From assembly GCF_028867705.1 (NCBI RefSeq), contig NZ_CP066171.1, positions 992,001 through 1,056,000 of the forward strand: 64,000 nt of DNA. Direction: 5' to 3'. A program made the translations under genes and the position numbers. This DNA comes from Thermoleophilum album (GTDB lineage: Bacteria; Actinomycetota; Thermoleophilia; Solirubrobacterales; Thermoleophilaceae). Shown here in pieces: positions 16,585 to 24,718 of the stretch. The notes under the pieces are model-generated. The model made no database searches. It had not been told where the DNA came from and worked only from the letters and a program-made list of their open reading frames with translations. Position 1 is the stretch's first letter. Each line of letters starts with the position of its first letter.

Positions 16585-17274
16585 CTAGGCGCCCGGCATC
16601 GCAGCTACCTGCGTGGCGGTGCGTTCGAGCGTCTGGTCGATCGTCGTGATCACGCGCTGGGCCGCCTCGTAGGCACGCAGCGAGGCGATCATGTCGACCA
16701 TCGCGCGCGCCGCGTTCGTACCCGAGGCTTCGAGCGCACCGGCACGCACGCTGGCCCCGGCTCCGACCGGTCGGCCGACGACGTAGTTGTCGCCCACCTT
16801 GCGAGCGCCGGCGAGTTCGTACGTGGCGAGCTGGCGCGGATCGACGCGGCCGTCCGCTCCGACCGTGATCGGGCGACCGGCCCGGTCGAGCACCGCGTTC
16901 CCGAGCGCGTCGACGAGCGTGCCCTGCGCCGAGCGGTGGAACTGACCGTTGCGCGTGTAGCGCACGCCCTGTGGGGTGCGCACAGCGAAGAAGCCCTCGC
17001 CCTCGATCGCGAAGTCGAGCGGTTCGCCCGTGTCGCGAAGCGGGGCGGGGGAGAAGTCGGTGGTGCGCTGCGCGATCACCGAGCCCAGCCCGAGCGGGCC
17101 CACAGCCTGGCCGCTGCGGCTGTTGACGAGCAGTACATCCGCGAAACTCCGCTGCGACGCACGATCGGGCTTGTAGCCGGGAGTCGTGACGTTGGCGAGA
17201 TCATTCGCGATCAGGTTCTGGCGCACGAGCTCGGCGAGCATTCCCGAGGCTGCGATGTAGAGCCCGCGCTCCAC
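16585..17274 (-). CDS. flgF: Flagellar rod protein, FlgF-like
   Basis: The 229-residue axial protein carries LIANDLANVTTPGYKPD at the N-terminus, EPLDFAIEGEGFFAV in the middle and MVDMIASLRAYEAAQRVI at the C-terminus. Its weaker C-terminal signature and its paralogue at 13848 suggest FlgF (proximal rod) rather than FlgG, but this is a judgement. GTG 17274 has no ribosome site and lies 8 bases after a sigma-28-type -10 box, which implies leaderless translation. It is monocistronic, facing away from the fliK-like/flhB-like pair. Confidence 0.85.
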   Translation of the reverse strand: MERGLYIAASGMLAELVRQNLIANDLANVTTPGYKPDRASQRSFADVLLVNSRSGQAVGPLGLGSVIAQRTTDFSPAPLRDTGEPLDFAIEGEGFFAVRTPQGVRYTRNGQFHRSAQGTLVDALGNAVLDRAGRPITVGADGRVDPRQLATYELAGARKVGDNYVVGRPVGAGASVRAGALEASGTNAARAMVDMIASLRAYEAAQRVITTIDQTLERTATQVAAMPGA

Positions 17275-17282
17275 GCTCGCGG

Positions 17283-17310
17283 TAATCGGAGCTCGACTGC
17301 TCGCTTTTAG
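17283..17310 (-). promoter_or_regulatory. Sigma-28-like promoter of flgF (leaderless)
   Basis: On the minus strand CTAAAAG (17310-17304), 13 bases, TCCGATTA (17290-17283), then CCGCGAG. The start codon follows after 8 bases. It is interleaved with the plus-strand site driving the divergent 17333 gene, so the two promoters share DNA. Confidence 0.8.
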
Positions 17311-17325
17311 CGCTCGTGCCGATCA
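17298..17325 (+). promoter_or_regulatory. Sigma-28-like promoter of fliK-like/flhB-like pair (weak -35)
   Basis: GCCGATCA at 17318-17325 is a perfect match to the local -10 consensus, but the heptamer 13 bases upstream, TGCTCGC, matches poorly. The -10 ends 7 bases before GTG 17333, the same offset as at fliS and the CHAP gene, which supports a real promoter and a leaderless start. Confidence 0.55.
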
Positions 17326-17332
17326 CTGGAGC

Positions 17333-17953
17333 GTGCAGGCATCGGCGATCGTGCTCGTGCGCGCAGCGCTGACGGACCTCGTCCTCTGGCCTGGACGTGT
17401 GCTCAGCGTCCGCGTCGTAGAACGCAACGGCGAGCGCGGGACCCTTGCTCTCGCAGGCATGCTGCTCGACGCTCGTATTCCCTCGCACGTCAGTGCAGGC
17501 CAGCGGTTGCGCGTGCGCGTCGAGCGCGCCGATCCCAACGAGCTTGTGCTCCGCATGGTGGGCGAACCGGCGAACTCGCAGCCGCAGCCGCCGCAACCCC
17601 AAGGCGCCCAAGCGAGCGAACAGCATCCCGATCAAGCCCTCGTGCTCCCCGGGGGCTGGGCGCTCGTTAGGCACGCGAGCGACGAGCGTGCCGCTCGCCG
17701 CCCCGTGCCGGGCAAGCAGCGCACCTGTGCCGTCAGCTTCTCGCTGCGCGCGCCACACGCGGGCGATCTCGATTTCCACGCCGAGGCGGTGGGAGACAGC
17801 CTGCGCGTGCGGGTTGCGCTCGCACATGGCGAGGCGTTCGACCTAGCCATGACGACGCACGGCGATCTCGAGCGTGCGCTGCGCCAAGCGTTTCCGGGCG
17901 ACGTCGCCGTTGAGTTCGTCGCCCGGAGGGAGCCGGTCGATGCCTACGGATAG
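17333..17953 (+). CDS. FliK-like hook-length-control-type protein, short
   Basis: The 206-residue protein has an N-terminal beta-rich segment (LPG-type: LWPGRVLSVRVVERNGERG, LLDARIPSHVSAGQRLRVRV) like the front domain of many FliK proteins. A Gln/Pro linker follows (about residues 85-95). The C-terminal part (FSLRAPHAGDLDFHAEAVG, LERALRQAFPGDVAVEF) resembles the FliK secretion-switch domain. It immediately precedes an FlhB-like gene, as ylqG precedes ylqH in Bacillus. The call is by layout and pattern; a full-length FliK is at 33005. Confidence 0.5.
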   Translation: MQASAIVLVRAALTDLVLWPGRVLSVRVVERNGERGTLALAGMLLDARIPSHVSAGQRLRVRVERADPNELVLRMVGEPANSQPQPPQPQGAQASEQHPDQALVLPGGWALVRHASDERAARRPVPGKQRTCAVSFSLRAPHAGDLDFHAEAVGDSLRVRVALAHGEAFDLAMTTHGDLERALRQAFPGDVAVEFVARREPVDAYG

Positions 17954-17974
17954 GTCGCGGACGCCAGTGCGGGG

Positions 17975-18283
17975 GTGAGGCAGCGGGTGAGCCAGCACCG
18001 TCCACGGCCAGTGTCGGCAAAGCGCAAGCGTGCCGCCGCGCTCCGTTACCGGCGCGAGATCGATTCAGCCCCGCGCGTAGTGGCCACCGGAAGCGGCCGG
18101 CTCGCGGAGCGCATCGTCGCCGCCGCGCGCGCTGCCGGCGTGCCGGTGCGCGAGGACCCGCTGCTCGTCGACGCGCTCGCCAAGCTCGACCTCGGCAGCG
18201 AGATCCCCCCCGAGCTGTACGCAGCGGTCGCTGAGCTACTTGTGTGGGCGTACCAGCTTGATAGGCGACTGCAGAGCGGATAG
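17975..18283 (+). CDS. FlhB-like C-terminal-domain protein (FlhX/YlqH type)
   Basis: The 102-residue soluble protein matches the cytoplasmic substrate-specificity-switch domain of FlhB after the cleavage site. Matching parts are RAAALRYRREIDSAPRVVATG, VAAARAAGVPVREDPLLVDAL and GSEIPPELYAAVAELLVWAY. The NPTH cleavage motif and all transmembrane segments are absent, as in the FlhX/YlqH group. Such proteins can substitute for the FlhB C-domain in export switching. The start GTG 17975 lies 21 bases after the fliK-like gene. A full-length flhB is at 41647. Confidence 0.8.
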   Translation: MRQRVSQHRPRPVSAKRKRAAALRYRREIDSAPRVVATGSGRLAERIVAAARAAGVPVREDPLLVDALAKLDLGSEIPPELYAAVAELLVWAYQLDRRLQSG

Positions 18284-18331
18284 CCGGTGGCGCGCGGCGC
18301 ACGCCACGCCGCCGCCGACCCGCGCCACCGG
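18284..18331. terminator. Inverted repeat between convergent flhB-like and sigma genes
   Basis: CCGGTGGCGC (18284-18293) is the exact reverse complement of GCGCCACCGG (18322-18331), with a 28-base GC-rich loop. It begins directly after the stop of the flhB-like gene and lies before the end of the convergent sigma gene. A bidirectional terminator is likely from position; there is no T-run. Confidence 0.45.
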
Positions 18332-18390
18332 GCCCACACTCGGCGGAGGCCGCAAGCGGCAGATCCGGCACGGTGCTCCGTCGTAGCCGG

Positions 18391-19209
18391 CTAGGCGACC
18401 TCGCTGAAAAGCGGCTCGTGGTCGGCCAGCGCTCTGCGCAGCTTCTGCTTGAGCCGGCCGTGGATCTGGCAGACGCGGCTCTCGGAAACGCCCAACACCT
18501 CGCCGATCTCGCGCAGCGTCAGGCCCTTCGCGTAGAGCATCACCGCTACCTCCTGCTCGCGCTGCGAGAGCTCGCGGAACGCGTGGCGGAAGCGCGCCTT
18601 GGCCTCGCGAAGCGCAGCTGCCCGTTCGGGATCGCTGTCGCGCGCGTCCGCCTGGAGGGTGTCGATGCGCTCGATCTCGGTGTCGTCCTCGTCGCTCGCT
18701 ACGACCTGGTCGAGCGATGCCAGCTCGGCGTTTTCGAGCGCGGCGCGGCGCTTGCGCAGCTCGTCCTCGTCGATCCCGAGGGCGTCCGCCAGCTCGCGCG
18801 TTGTCGGCCGGCGCTGGTAGACGGCCATGAAGTGTTGGTCGACCTTGCGGATCTGGCGGTCGAGAGCGCGCAGCGAGCGCGGCGCCCAGTCCTGGCGGCG
18901 CAGCTCGTCGAGGACCGCGCCATGGATCCGCGTCCACGCGAACTGCTCGAGCGTGGCGCCCTTGTCCGGGTCGTAGCGCTCGATCGAGTTGATCAGCGCG
19001 ACAAGACCGCACGAGATCAGATCCTCGACCTCGCAGTTCACCGGCACCTCGCGGATCTTGCGGTAGACGATGTGCTTGACAAGCGGCGCGAACGTCAGCA
19101 CCAGGCGGTTGCGCAAATGGATCGACCCGGTTCGCTTGTACTCCCGCCACAGCGCCAAGACGTCGTGCGCCGCGGGCCTGCGTACATCCTTGATCTCCAG
19201 TTTGAGCAT
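18391..19209 (-). CDS. fliA: RNA polymerase sigma factor of the FliA/WhiG (sigma-28) class
   Basis: The 272-residue group 3 sigma factor has region 2 (LRNRLVLTFAPLVKHIVYRK, DLISCGLVALINSIERYDP, FAWTRIHGAVLDELRRQDW), region 3 (QRRPTTRELADALGIDEDEL) and region 4 (LSQREQEVAVMLYAKGLTL, IGEVLGVSESRVCQIHGRL). This is the expected reader of the twelve sigma-28-like sites in the window. ATG 19207-19209 is preceded by GGGAGGAAGGA. It is a single-gene unit and I see no sigma-28-like site in front of it, so it is probably made by the housekeeping polymerase. No flgM-like anti-sigma gene is adjacent. Confidence 0.95.
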   Translation of the reverse strand: MLKLEIKDVRRPAAHDVLALWREYKRTGSIHLRNRLVLTFAPLVKHIVYRKIREVPVNCEVEDLISCGLVALINSIERYDPDKGATLEQFAWTRIHGAVLDELRRQDWAPRSLRALDRQIRKVDQHFMAVYQRRPTTRELADALGIDEDELRKRRAALENAELASLDQVVASDEDDTEIERIDTLQADARDSDPERAAALREAKARFRHAFRELSQREQEVAVMLYAKGLTLREIGEVLGVSESRVCQIHGRLKQKLRRALADHEPLFSEVA

Positions 19210-19442
19210 GGTTCGCCAGTCCTTCCTCCCGCTAAGGACGGCTACGGCCGTCGAATTTGTCCACGGATGGGCGGTTCCTATGTCGAACAGAGCCCGACGG
19301 CGGCAACAAACCCGAGCTTCCTCGGATCTCGGTCCCTCGGCCGGTCCCGCGCCGGCCCTGCCCGTGGTGATACCTCTCGGCTCGACGCCCAGAAACCTGA
19401 GCGACGGCTGGCGACAGGCTGGACGATCGTCCGGCGCTCGGG
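19210..19442. other. Intergenic region between divergent sigma gene and glycosyltransferase
   Basis: About 230 bases hold the leader of the minus-strand sigma gene (its ribosome site is at 19219-19229). On the plus side they run up to the sigma-28-like promoter at 19443. No clear housekeeping promoter, repeat or additional gene is recognised. Confidence 0.4.
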
Positions 19443-19470
19443 GTCAAGTTCACGGCTCAGATGGCGAATG
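19443..19470 (+). promoter_or_regulatory. Sigma-28-like promoter of the TPR glycosyltransferase
   Basis: GTCAAGT (19443-19449), 13 bases, GGCGAATG (19463-19470), followed by CGGGGAC. The -10 covers an in-frame ATG at 19461, so that ATG lies upstream of the predicted transcript start. The next in-frame ATG, at 19479, sits 8 bases after the box and is the likely leaderless start. Confidence 0.65.
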
Positions 19471-19478
19471 CGGGGACG

Positions 19479-21941
19479 ATGGGACTCCGCCTGAAGCCCT
19501 TGTCCGACACTCCGCGGGCGGCGAGCCCTGCGAGCGCTGTCTCCGAGACGGCTGCTTTGGCGGCACGTGCGCGGCGGGCCTGGGCAGCTCTCGACCGGGC
19601 CGAGATCGACGCTTGTTTGCGCGCCTGCGACGAGCTCGCTGCTCCGCATGAGCCTTACCGCGGACGCAAGCTGCTGCTTGAGGCGGCGCTCGCGGAAACC
19701 TGCCGCGCGGACGCGCGCCGTCTCGAGTCGCTCTATATCCAGATGTGCCGCGTGGCCCTCGACGTGCTCGCGCGCGAGCCCCGTGAGCCCGTGCTGCTCA
19801 ACTACGCCGGGATCCCGTTCTACGAGCTGGGCGCGCGCGACACGGCCGCGGCGCTGTTTGCCGCTGCCGTACGTCTCGATCCCAACCACGCCGACGCGCA
19901 GCGCAACCTCGCTGCTGCCCGCCGCCGCCGTGGCCGCGTGCGAGTCTCGGCGGCAGCGCGAGCGACATGCGCTCGCCTTGACGGTCGCGCCCGCGAGCTA
20001 GCCGCAGCTGCACGGCCGGCCGAGGGGTTGCGCATCAGCCTCTGCATGATCGTCAAGGACGAAGAGGAGGTGCTGCCGCGGTGTTTGGCGGCGGTCCGAC
20101 CGGCGGTCGACGAGATCGTGGTGGTTGACACCGGCTCCTCCGATCGGTCGCGCGAGATCGCACGCGACTTCGGGGCGCGCGTGATCGACTTCCCCTGGAA
20201 CGGCTCCTTCGCCGACGCGCGCAACGTGTCGGTGGAGGCCGCGACAGGCGACTGGATCCTCTTTCTCGACGCCGACGAGGTGCTCGTCGAGGACGACGTG
20301 CCGAAACTGCGCGCTCTAGCCGGGCGCGTGTGGCGCGAGGCTTTCCACCTCGTCGAGACCAGCTACACCGGCGAGCTCGAACACGGCACCGCCGTGACCC
20401 ATGCGGCGCTCAGGATGTTCCGCAACCGCCCCACGTACCGCTTCCGCGGTCGGCTGCACGAGCAGTTCGCGTGGGCGTTGCCGAGCGGATTGCCGGAACG
20501 GATCGAGCAGACCGACGTACGAGTCGAGCACTTCGGGTACCTCGGCGTCGTGCGCGACACACGCGACAAGGCGCGCCGCAATATCGAGCTGTTGCAGCGC
20601 CAAGCCGAGGAGCGAGAGCCCGACTCCTTCTTCGAGTTCAACCTCGGCTCCGAGTACCTGGCTGTGGGGGACCTCACCGCCGCGGTGCGCCACCTCGAAC
20701 GTTCGCGCGAACTGCTCGAACGCGACGGTGGCGCGCGCGTGCTGCAGTTCACGCCGACCCTTTACACCCGTTTGGCGCTCGCCCACCGCCAGCTGCGCCA
20801 CTTCGATCGTGCAGTTGCGGTGATCGAGGAAGGCCTCGCGCTGTTTCCGGACTTCACCGACCTGGTGTTCGAGCGGGGCTGGGTGGAGCAGGAACGCGGT
20901 CGGCTCGACGAAGCGCAGCGGGCCTTCGAGCGCTGCCTCGAGATGGGCGAAGCGCCGGCGCGTTACACGAGCATCCGCGGCTGCGGCAGTCACCTGGCGC
21001 GTATGGGCCTGGCCGAGGTGTTCGCTCGCCGCGGGGACTTCGTGGCCGCCGAGCGCGAGGCGCTGAGAGCGATCGCAGGTGGTGTCGCCCACCCGTCCGC
21101 GGTGTTGTTCGCCGCGACGCTGATCACACGCAACGGCGGCGGTCCCGAGCGCGTGGCACGCGACGTTGAGGGTCAGCTGAACACGAAACCGACCGTCCTG
21201 TTCTTGACCGGTGTCGCGTTGTACGAGGCCGGCCACGTAGAAGCCGCGGAGGAGCGGTTCCGCCGTGTAGTCGAGCTCCAGCCGAGGAACGGGCGAGCGC
21301 GCGTTGCTTTGGGGGAGGCGCTCCTCAGCCTCAAGCGTTGGCAGGAAGCGGCCGCGGTGGCCGAGGCGGTGGCCGATGACGATCCCCACTCGCCCGCCGC
21401 TCGCCGTTGCGAGCTGTTTGCGCGGCTCGTCGCGCGCGACAGCCGCATCGCTGACCGTCTCGCCAGCGCGCGCGCGCTGCTGCCGGCGCACGAGCACGCG
21501 GCTTTCGAGGGCTGGGCGGCGCTCGCCGCCGGCCGCGAACCCGGTCTTTTGGCGGCCGAGTCAGCAGCGCTCGTCGCCCGCTGTCTCGATGCGCTCGCGC
21601 GGGTGCGCGAGATCGACGAGTTCGCGCTGCTCGTGCAGCTCCTCGAGCGCTGCGCGATCGACGCTCGCGCTCGCCACGAGATCCTCGCCGGCATATATCT
21701 TCGTCACGGTTTTCTGGACTCGGCTGCCGAAGAGTGGATCACGGCGTGCGAGCGCTTCGGGCCCGACGCCGAGGCGCTTCTCGGTCTCGCCCAGGTCGCC
21801 TACGCCAAAGGTCTGCTGCAAGACGCGCTGGTCTTCGCCGAGGAGGCCCGCCAACGAGCGCCGACCGACCCGCGCTGCGTGCGCATGCACGAGCGGCTAC
21901 TTGCTGCCGATTCGGCGTCCAGCTCGCACGCGACGACCTAA
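19479..21941 (+). CDS. Family 2 glycosyltransferase with flanking TPR repeats, probable flagellin glycosylation
   Basis: The 820-residue protein has an N-terminal TPR-like helical region (about 20-170, FYELGARDTAAALFAAAVRL). A GT-A domain follows (about 184-330): RISLCMIVKDEEEVLPRCL, EIVVVDTGSSDRSREIA, FADARNVSVEAATGDWILFL and the metal site LDADEV, then RGRLHEQF. A long C-terminal TPR array (about 385-815) makes up the rest. The layout resembles protein-modifying SunS/TPR glycosyltransferases. Its sigma-28-like promoter and place next to flaG-fliD suggest it modifies flagellin; the acceptor is inferred. ATG 19479 is preferred to ATG 19461 for the promoter reason given above. Confidence 0.85.
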   Translation: MGLRLKPLSDTPRAASPASAVSETAALAARARRAWAALDRAEIDACLRACDELAAPHEPYRGRKLLLEAALAETCRADARRLESLYIQMCRVALDVLAREPREPVLLNYAGIPFYELGARDTAAALFAAAVRLDPNHADAQRNLAAARRRRGRVRVSAAARATCARLDGRARELAAAARPAEGLRISLCMIVKDEEEVLPRCLAAVRPAVDEIVVVDTGSSDRSREIARDFGARVIDFPWNGSFADARNVSVEAATGDWILFLDADEVLVEDDVPKLRALAGRVWREAFHLVETSYTGELEHGTAVTHAALRMFRNRPTYRFRGRLHEQFAWALPSGLPERIEQTDVRVEHFGYLGVVRDTRDKARRNIELLQRQAEEREPDSFFEFNLGSEYLAVGDLTAAVRHLERSRELLERDGGARVLQFTPTLYTRLALAHRQLRHFDRAVAVIEEGLALFPDFTDLVFERGWVEQERGRLDEAQRAFERCLEMGEAPARYTSIRGCGSHLARMGLAEVFARRGDFVAAEREALRAIAGGVAHPSAVLFAATLITRNGGGPERVARDVEGQLNTKPTVLFLTGVALYEAGHVEAAEERFRRVVELQPRNGRARVALGEALLSLKRWQEAAAVAEAVADDDPHSPAARRCELFARLVARDSRIADRLASARALLPAHEHAAFEGWAALAAGREPGLLAAESAALVARCLDALARVREIDEFALLVQLLERCAIDARARHEILAGIYLRHGFLDSAAEEWITACERFGPDAEALLGLAQVAYAKGLLQDALVFAEEARQRAPTDPRCVRMHERLLAADSASSSHATT

Positions 21942-21965
21942 AGACGCGCGAGCATCTGCCGATTA
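21938..21965 (+). promoter_or_regulatory. Sigma-28-like promoter of flaG-fliD
   Basis: CTAAAGA (21938-21944), 13 bases, GCCGATTA (21958-21965), then GCGGGGC. The -35 heptamer contains the TAA stop of the upstream glycosyltransferase gene. The predicted leader before flaG is roughly 45 bases. Confidence 0.85.
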
Positions 21966-22017
21966 GCGGGGCACGGCCGACCGGCAGGGAGGGTCGTACC
22001 CAGCGAGCACGGATGCC

Positions 22018-22407
22018 ATGGGAGCGATCGAGAGAACAACGGCAGCGGTGACGCAGGCGAGCTTCTACCCCCCGACCACGGTGCGCGAACGAGCCAAGGA
22101 TGGCGAAAAGGCGACGGGAGCCGGCGCGACAGAGCGCGCGCAGAGTGCGCGCGGTGCCCTTGCGCCGGCGCACGTCACGCCGCTGCCGCTCGAGGTGGAG
22201 CAGGAGATGGCGGTTGCAGCCAACCTCTTCGACGAGCTGCGGGCGCTCGGGCGCGAGCTGCACTTCCTGATCGACGAAAAGACAGGCCGGGTCGTCGTGG
22301 AGGTGCGCGATCTGGAAGGCAGGTTGGTGCGTCGCGTCCCCCCGAGCACGGCGCTCGGGATCGCGACGGCGCCAGATCTCGGGATCGGACCGCCGGGAGT
22401 TCGGTGA
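22018..22407 (+). CDS. flaG: FlaG family flagellar protein
   Basis: FlaG proteins are small flagellar factors affecting filament length, usually next to fliD. After an extended Ala/Thr-rich N-terminus (about residues 1-60), the FlaG core is clear: ALGRELHFLIDEKTGRVVVE followed by VRDLEGRLVRRVPPST. The length of 129 residues is typical. The gene is preceded by the sigma-28-like promoter at 21938 and followed 5 bases later by fliD. Confidence 0.88.
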   Translation: MGAIERTTAAVTQASFYPPTTVRERAKDGEKATGAGATERAQSARGALAPAHVTPLPLEVEQEMAVAANLFDELRALGRELHFLIDEKTGRVVVEVRDLEGRLVRRVPPSTALGIATAPDLGIGPPGVR

Positions 22408-22412
22408 GATAG

Positions 22413-23786
22413 ATGGCTACACCGCTTTTCAGCTTCAGCGGCCTAGCGAGCGGGCTCGACACCAACTCGATCATCCAGCAGCTGCTGGCGATCGAGCGCC
22501 AGCCGCGCACGCGGCTCGAACTGCAACAGGCCCGCCTCGATGCTCGCAAACAGGCGCTGTCTGCGATCGACGCGCGCGCCGACCAGCTCCGCGACGCCGT
22601 CGCCGCGCTGCGCTCGAGTGCCACGTGGGCACCTGTGCAGCAGATCTCGACGAGCCACAACACGATCGTCGAGGCGAGACTGGACGGTGCCGCCGGTCCC
22701 GGCGGCTACCAGGTCGAAGTGCTGCAGCTTGCGCGTGCCGAACAGCGCACCTACGACTACACCGCGCCGGCGAGCGACGACACGCTCACGATCGGCTCGT
22801 GGAGCACGACGGTTGCCGCCGGCACGACGATCGAAGACCTGGCAGCGCAGATCAACGCCGACGAGAACGCCCCCGTCTATGCGGTGGTCGTGCAGGGCAA
22901 GCTGGTGCTCTCGAGCCGCCAGACCGGCACGAGCGGCGCGTTCACGGCGAACGCCAGCTTCTTGAGCGAAGACACTGGGGCGGCGCGGCTTGCGCAAGAC
23001 GCCCAGTTCAAGGTCGACGGTGTCCTCTACACGCGCTCGTCGAACCGCGTCAGCGACGCCATCGCCGGGGTGACCCTTGATCTGCGCGCAGCGAGCCCCG
23101 GCACCACAGTCACCGTCAACGTGACTCCACCCGGTGTCGATCGCGCGGCCGTAAAAGCCAAGGTCAAGGCGTTCGTCGACGCGTACAACTCGCTGCTCGA
23201 TCTCGTCCGCGACGACCTCGCCGAAACCCCGGTCAAGAACCCCAAGACCACGACCGACGCACGCAAGGGTGCGCTGTACGCCGACAGCTCTCTGCGCGAC
23301 CTTGTCGGACAGCTGCGGCAACTCGTTTCGGACCCCGTCGCGGGACTCGCTGCCGACCGCGACGAGCTCGCCGAGATCGGTATCTCCACAGGCGCCACCA
23401 CCGGTTCGGGCACGATCAACCCGAACGCCGTCGCGGGTCGGCTGACGTTCGACGAGGCCAAGTTCGACGCCGCTCTCGATGCCGATCCCCTCGGCGTGCA
23501 GAAGCTGGTCGGTGCAGTAGCCGGCAGCGACGGTTTCGCCCAGCGGCTCGACACGGCGCTCGCTGCATGGGCTGGACCGGGCGGTGTGTTCGACCAACGC
23601 CAAACCTCGATCAGCAGCGAGATCTCGACCATACGAGACCGCATGGCCGCTATCGACCGCCGCCTCGAGCTGCGCGAGCAGCAGCTGCGCGCACAGTTCA
23701 CGGCGATGGAGGAAGCCCTGCAAGCGGTGCAAGCGCAGGGCTCATGGCTGCAGGCGCAGCTCGCCGGCATGCTCCGCTCGTCGTAG
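22413..23786 (+). CDS. fliD: Flagellar filament cap protein FliD (HAP2)
   Basis: FliD forms the distal cap under which flagellin folds. The start FSFSGLASGLDTNSIIQQLL is the FliD N-terminal signature. The remaining order fits the family: a coiled N-region, domain with FKVDGVLYTRSSNRVSDAI and GVTLDLRAASPGTTVTV, and a C-terminal region with FVDAYNSLLDLVRDDL, DPVAGLAADRDELAEIGIST, a long helix and ALQAVQAQGSWLQAQLAGM. The length of 457 residues is normal. No ribosome site is obvious (GAGATAG before the ATG). Confidence 0.95.
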   Translation: MATPLFSFSGLASGLDTNSIIQQLLAIERQPRTRLELQQARLDARKQALSAIDARADQLRDAVAALRSSATWAPVQQISTSHNTIVEARLDGAAGPGGYQVEVLQLARAEQRTYDYTAPASDDTLTIGSWSTTVAAGTTIEDLAAQINADENAPVYAVVVQGKLVLSSRQTGTSGAFTANASFLSEDTGAARLAQDAQFKVDGVLYTRSSNRVSDAIAGVTLDLRAASPGTTVTVNVTPPGVDRAAVKAKVKAFVDAYNSLLDLVRDDLAETPVKNPKTTTDARKGALYADSSLRDLVGQLRQLVSDPVAGLAADRDELAEIGISTGATTGSGTINPNAVAGRLTFDEAKFDAALDADPLGVQKLVGAVAGSDGFAQRLDTALAAWAGPGGVFDQRQTSISSEISTIRDRMAAIDRRLELREQQLRAQFTAMEEALQAVQAQGSWLQAQLAGMLRSS

Positions 23787-23871
23787 CGACCACCACGACC
23801 GCGCTCGAGCAAAAGTCGCTCGCTGCGGCGAGCGGAACGCTGCTGACAGAGCTTGCGGGGTCGCGCGCGAG

Positions 23872-23899
23872 CTAAAACACACGCCGACCGCGCCGATCA
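23872..23899 (+). promoter_or_regulatory. Sigma-28-like promoter of fliS (leaderless)
   Basis: CTAAAAC (23872-23878), 13 bases, GCCGATCA (23892-23899), then CCGGGTC. This is one of the best matches to the sigma-28 consensus. The only plausible fliS start codon, GTG 23907, comes 7 bases after the -10 box, so the transcript should begin at or within a base of the start codon. Confidence 0.88.
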
Positions 23900-23906
23900 C
23901 CGGGTC

Positions 23907-24326
23907 GTGAAGACGCCCTACGCGAGTGCCCGCTCCTACCGCGAGCAGGAAGTTCTGACTGCACCTCCCGAGCGGCTGGTGGTGCTCCTGTTCGAGGGGG
24001 CGGTTCGCTTCCTCGAGCGCGCGCGCCTGGCGCTCGAATCGCGCGATACGGCCGCCTTTCACCACAACCTCAACCGCGCCGACGCGATCCTCGACGAACT
24101 GCTCGCGACACTCGACCTGAGCCAGGGCGAAATCGCCTCGCGCCTGCAAGGCATCTACGTCTTCTGCAAGCGCCAGCTCGCCGACGCGCGGTTGGCGCGC
24201 GACAGCGGCGCGGTGGCGCGCGTCGCGCGGTGGCTGCGCGAGCTCGGCGAAGCCTTCGATGCGGCGAGCCGGACGGTGCGAAGCGAGACGGGGGCACACG
24301 CGCCCGGTGGCGCTGTGCGCGCATGA
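23907..24326 (+). CDS. fliS: Flagellin export chaperone FliS
   Basis: FliS binds the flagellin C-terminus in the cytosol and prevents early polymerisation. The 139-residue protein starts VKTPYASARSYREQEVLTA and continues PPERLVVLLFEGAVRFLERA, with NLNRADAILDELLATLDLS and the helical GEIASRLQGIYVFCKRQLADA. GTG 23907 is set by homology to the YxxYR-type start and by the promoter just upstream. Its stop overlaps the next gene (ATGA). Confidence 0.95.
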   Translation: MKTPYASARSYREQEVLTAPPERLVVLLFEGAVRFLERARLALESRDTAAFHHNLNRADAILDELLATLDLSQGEIASRLQGIYVFCKRQLADARLARDSGAVARVARWLRELGEAFDAASRTVRSETGAHAPGGAVRA

Positions 24327-24658
24327 GCGCCGCAAGCGACGAAGGGCTCTCGCTCGCTGAACTCTGGCGCCAGGTCTACGACGCCGCGCTCGCCGGCGAC
24401 GCGGTCCGCGTGCTCGAACAGATCCGAGCGATCGAACGGCTTGCGACCAAAGGCAGCGGTGGCGCCGGTCCGCCGCAGCTGAGCGCCGAAGAGCTCGCGG
24501 CGGCTCTTGCTTTCCAGAAGGCCGCGCTCCTCGCTCTCTCCCGCGCGCGCGAAACGATCGGCGTCGAGCTCGCTGGGCACGAGCGCGGACGCAGGCTGCG
24601 ATCCGTCTACCGGGCGGTTCCTAGGGCAGGTAGCGGCCGCATCGAGGCGAGCGCCTGA
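24323..24658 (+). CDS. Small helical protein after fliS (possible FliT-like chaperone)
   Basis: This is a 111-residue, Ala/Glu/Arg-rich, probably all-helical protein with no motif I recognise. ATG 24323 overlaps the fliS stop (ATGA), so it is translationally coupled. The place after fliD and fliS is where fliT commonly lies, and the size fits, but sequence support for FliT is weak. The flgB promoter begins 2 bases after its stop. Confidence 0.6.
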   Translation: MSAASDEGLSLAELWRQVYDAALAGDAVRVLEQIRAIERLATKGSGGAGPPQLSAEELAAALAFQKAALLALSRARETIGVELAGHERGRRLRSVYRAVPRAGSGRIEASA

Positions 24659-24659
24659 T

Positions 24660-24687
24660 CTCAAGCGCGGGCAGTAGCGGACGAATA
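24660..24687 (+). promoter_or_regulatory. Sigma-28-like promoter of the flgB operon
   Basis: CTCAAGC (24660-24666), 13 bases, GACGAATA (24680-24687), then CCGGGGC. It precedes flgB by 31 bases and is the only recognisable promoter before the flgBC-fliEFGHI block, so rod and export genes appear to depend on the same sigma class as flagellin. Confidence 0.75.
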
Positions 24688-24718
24688 CCGGGGCGTCCGT
24701 CCTCGAGGTCCGTCCAGG

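Noticed and set aside
20316-21497. 393-codon antisense frame inside the TPR glycosyltransferase
   Set aside because: The sense frame has clear GT2 and TPR patterns; the antisense product shows no family signature.
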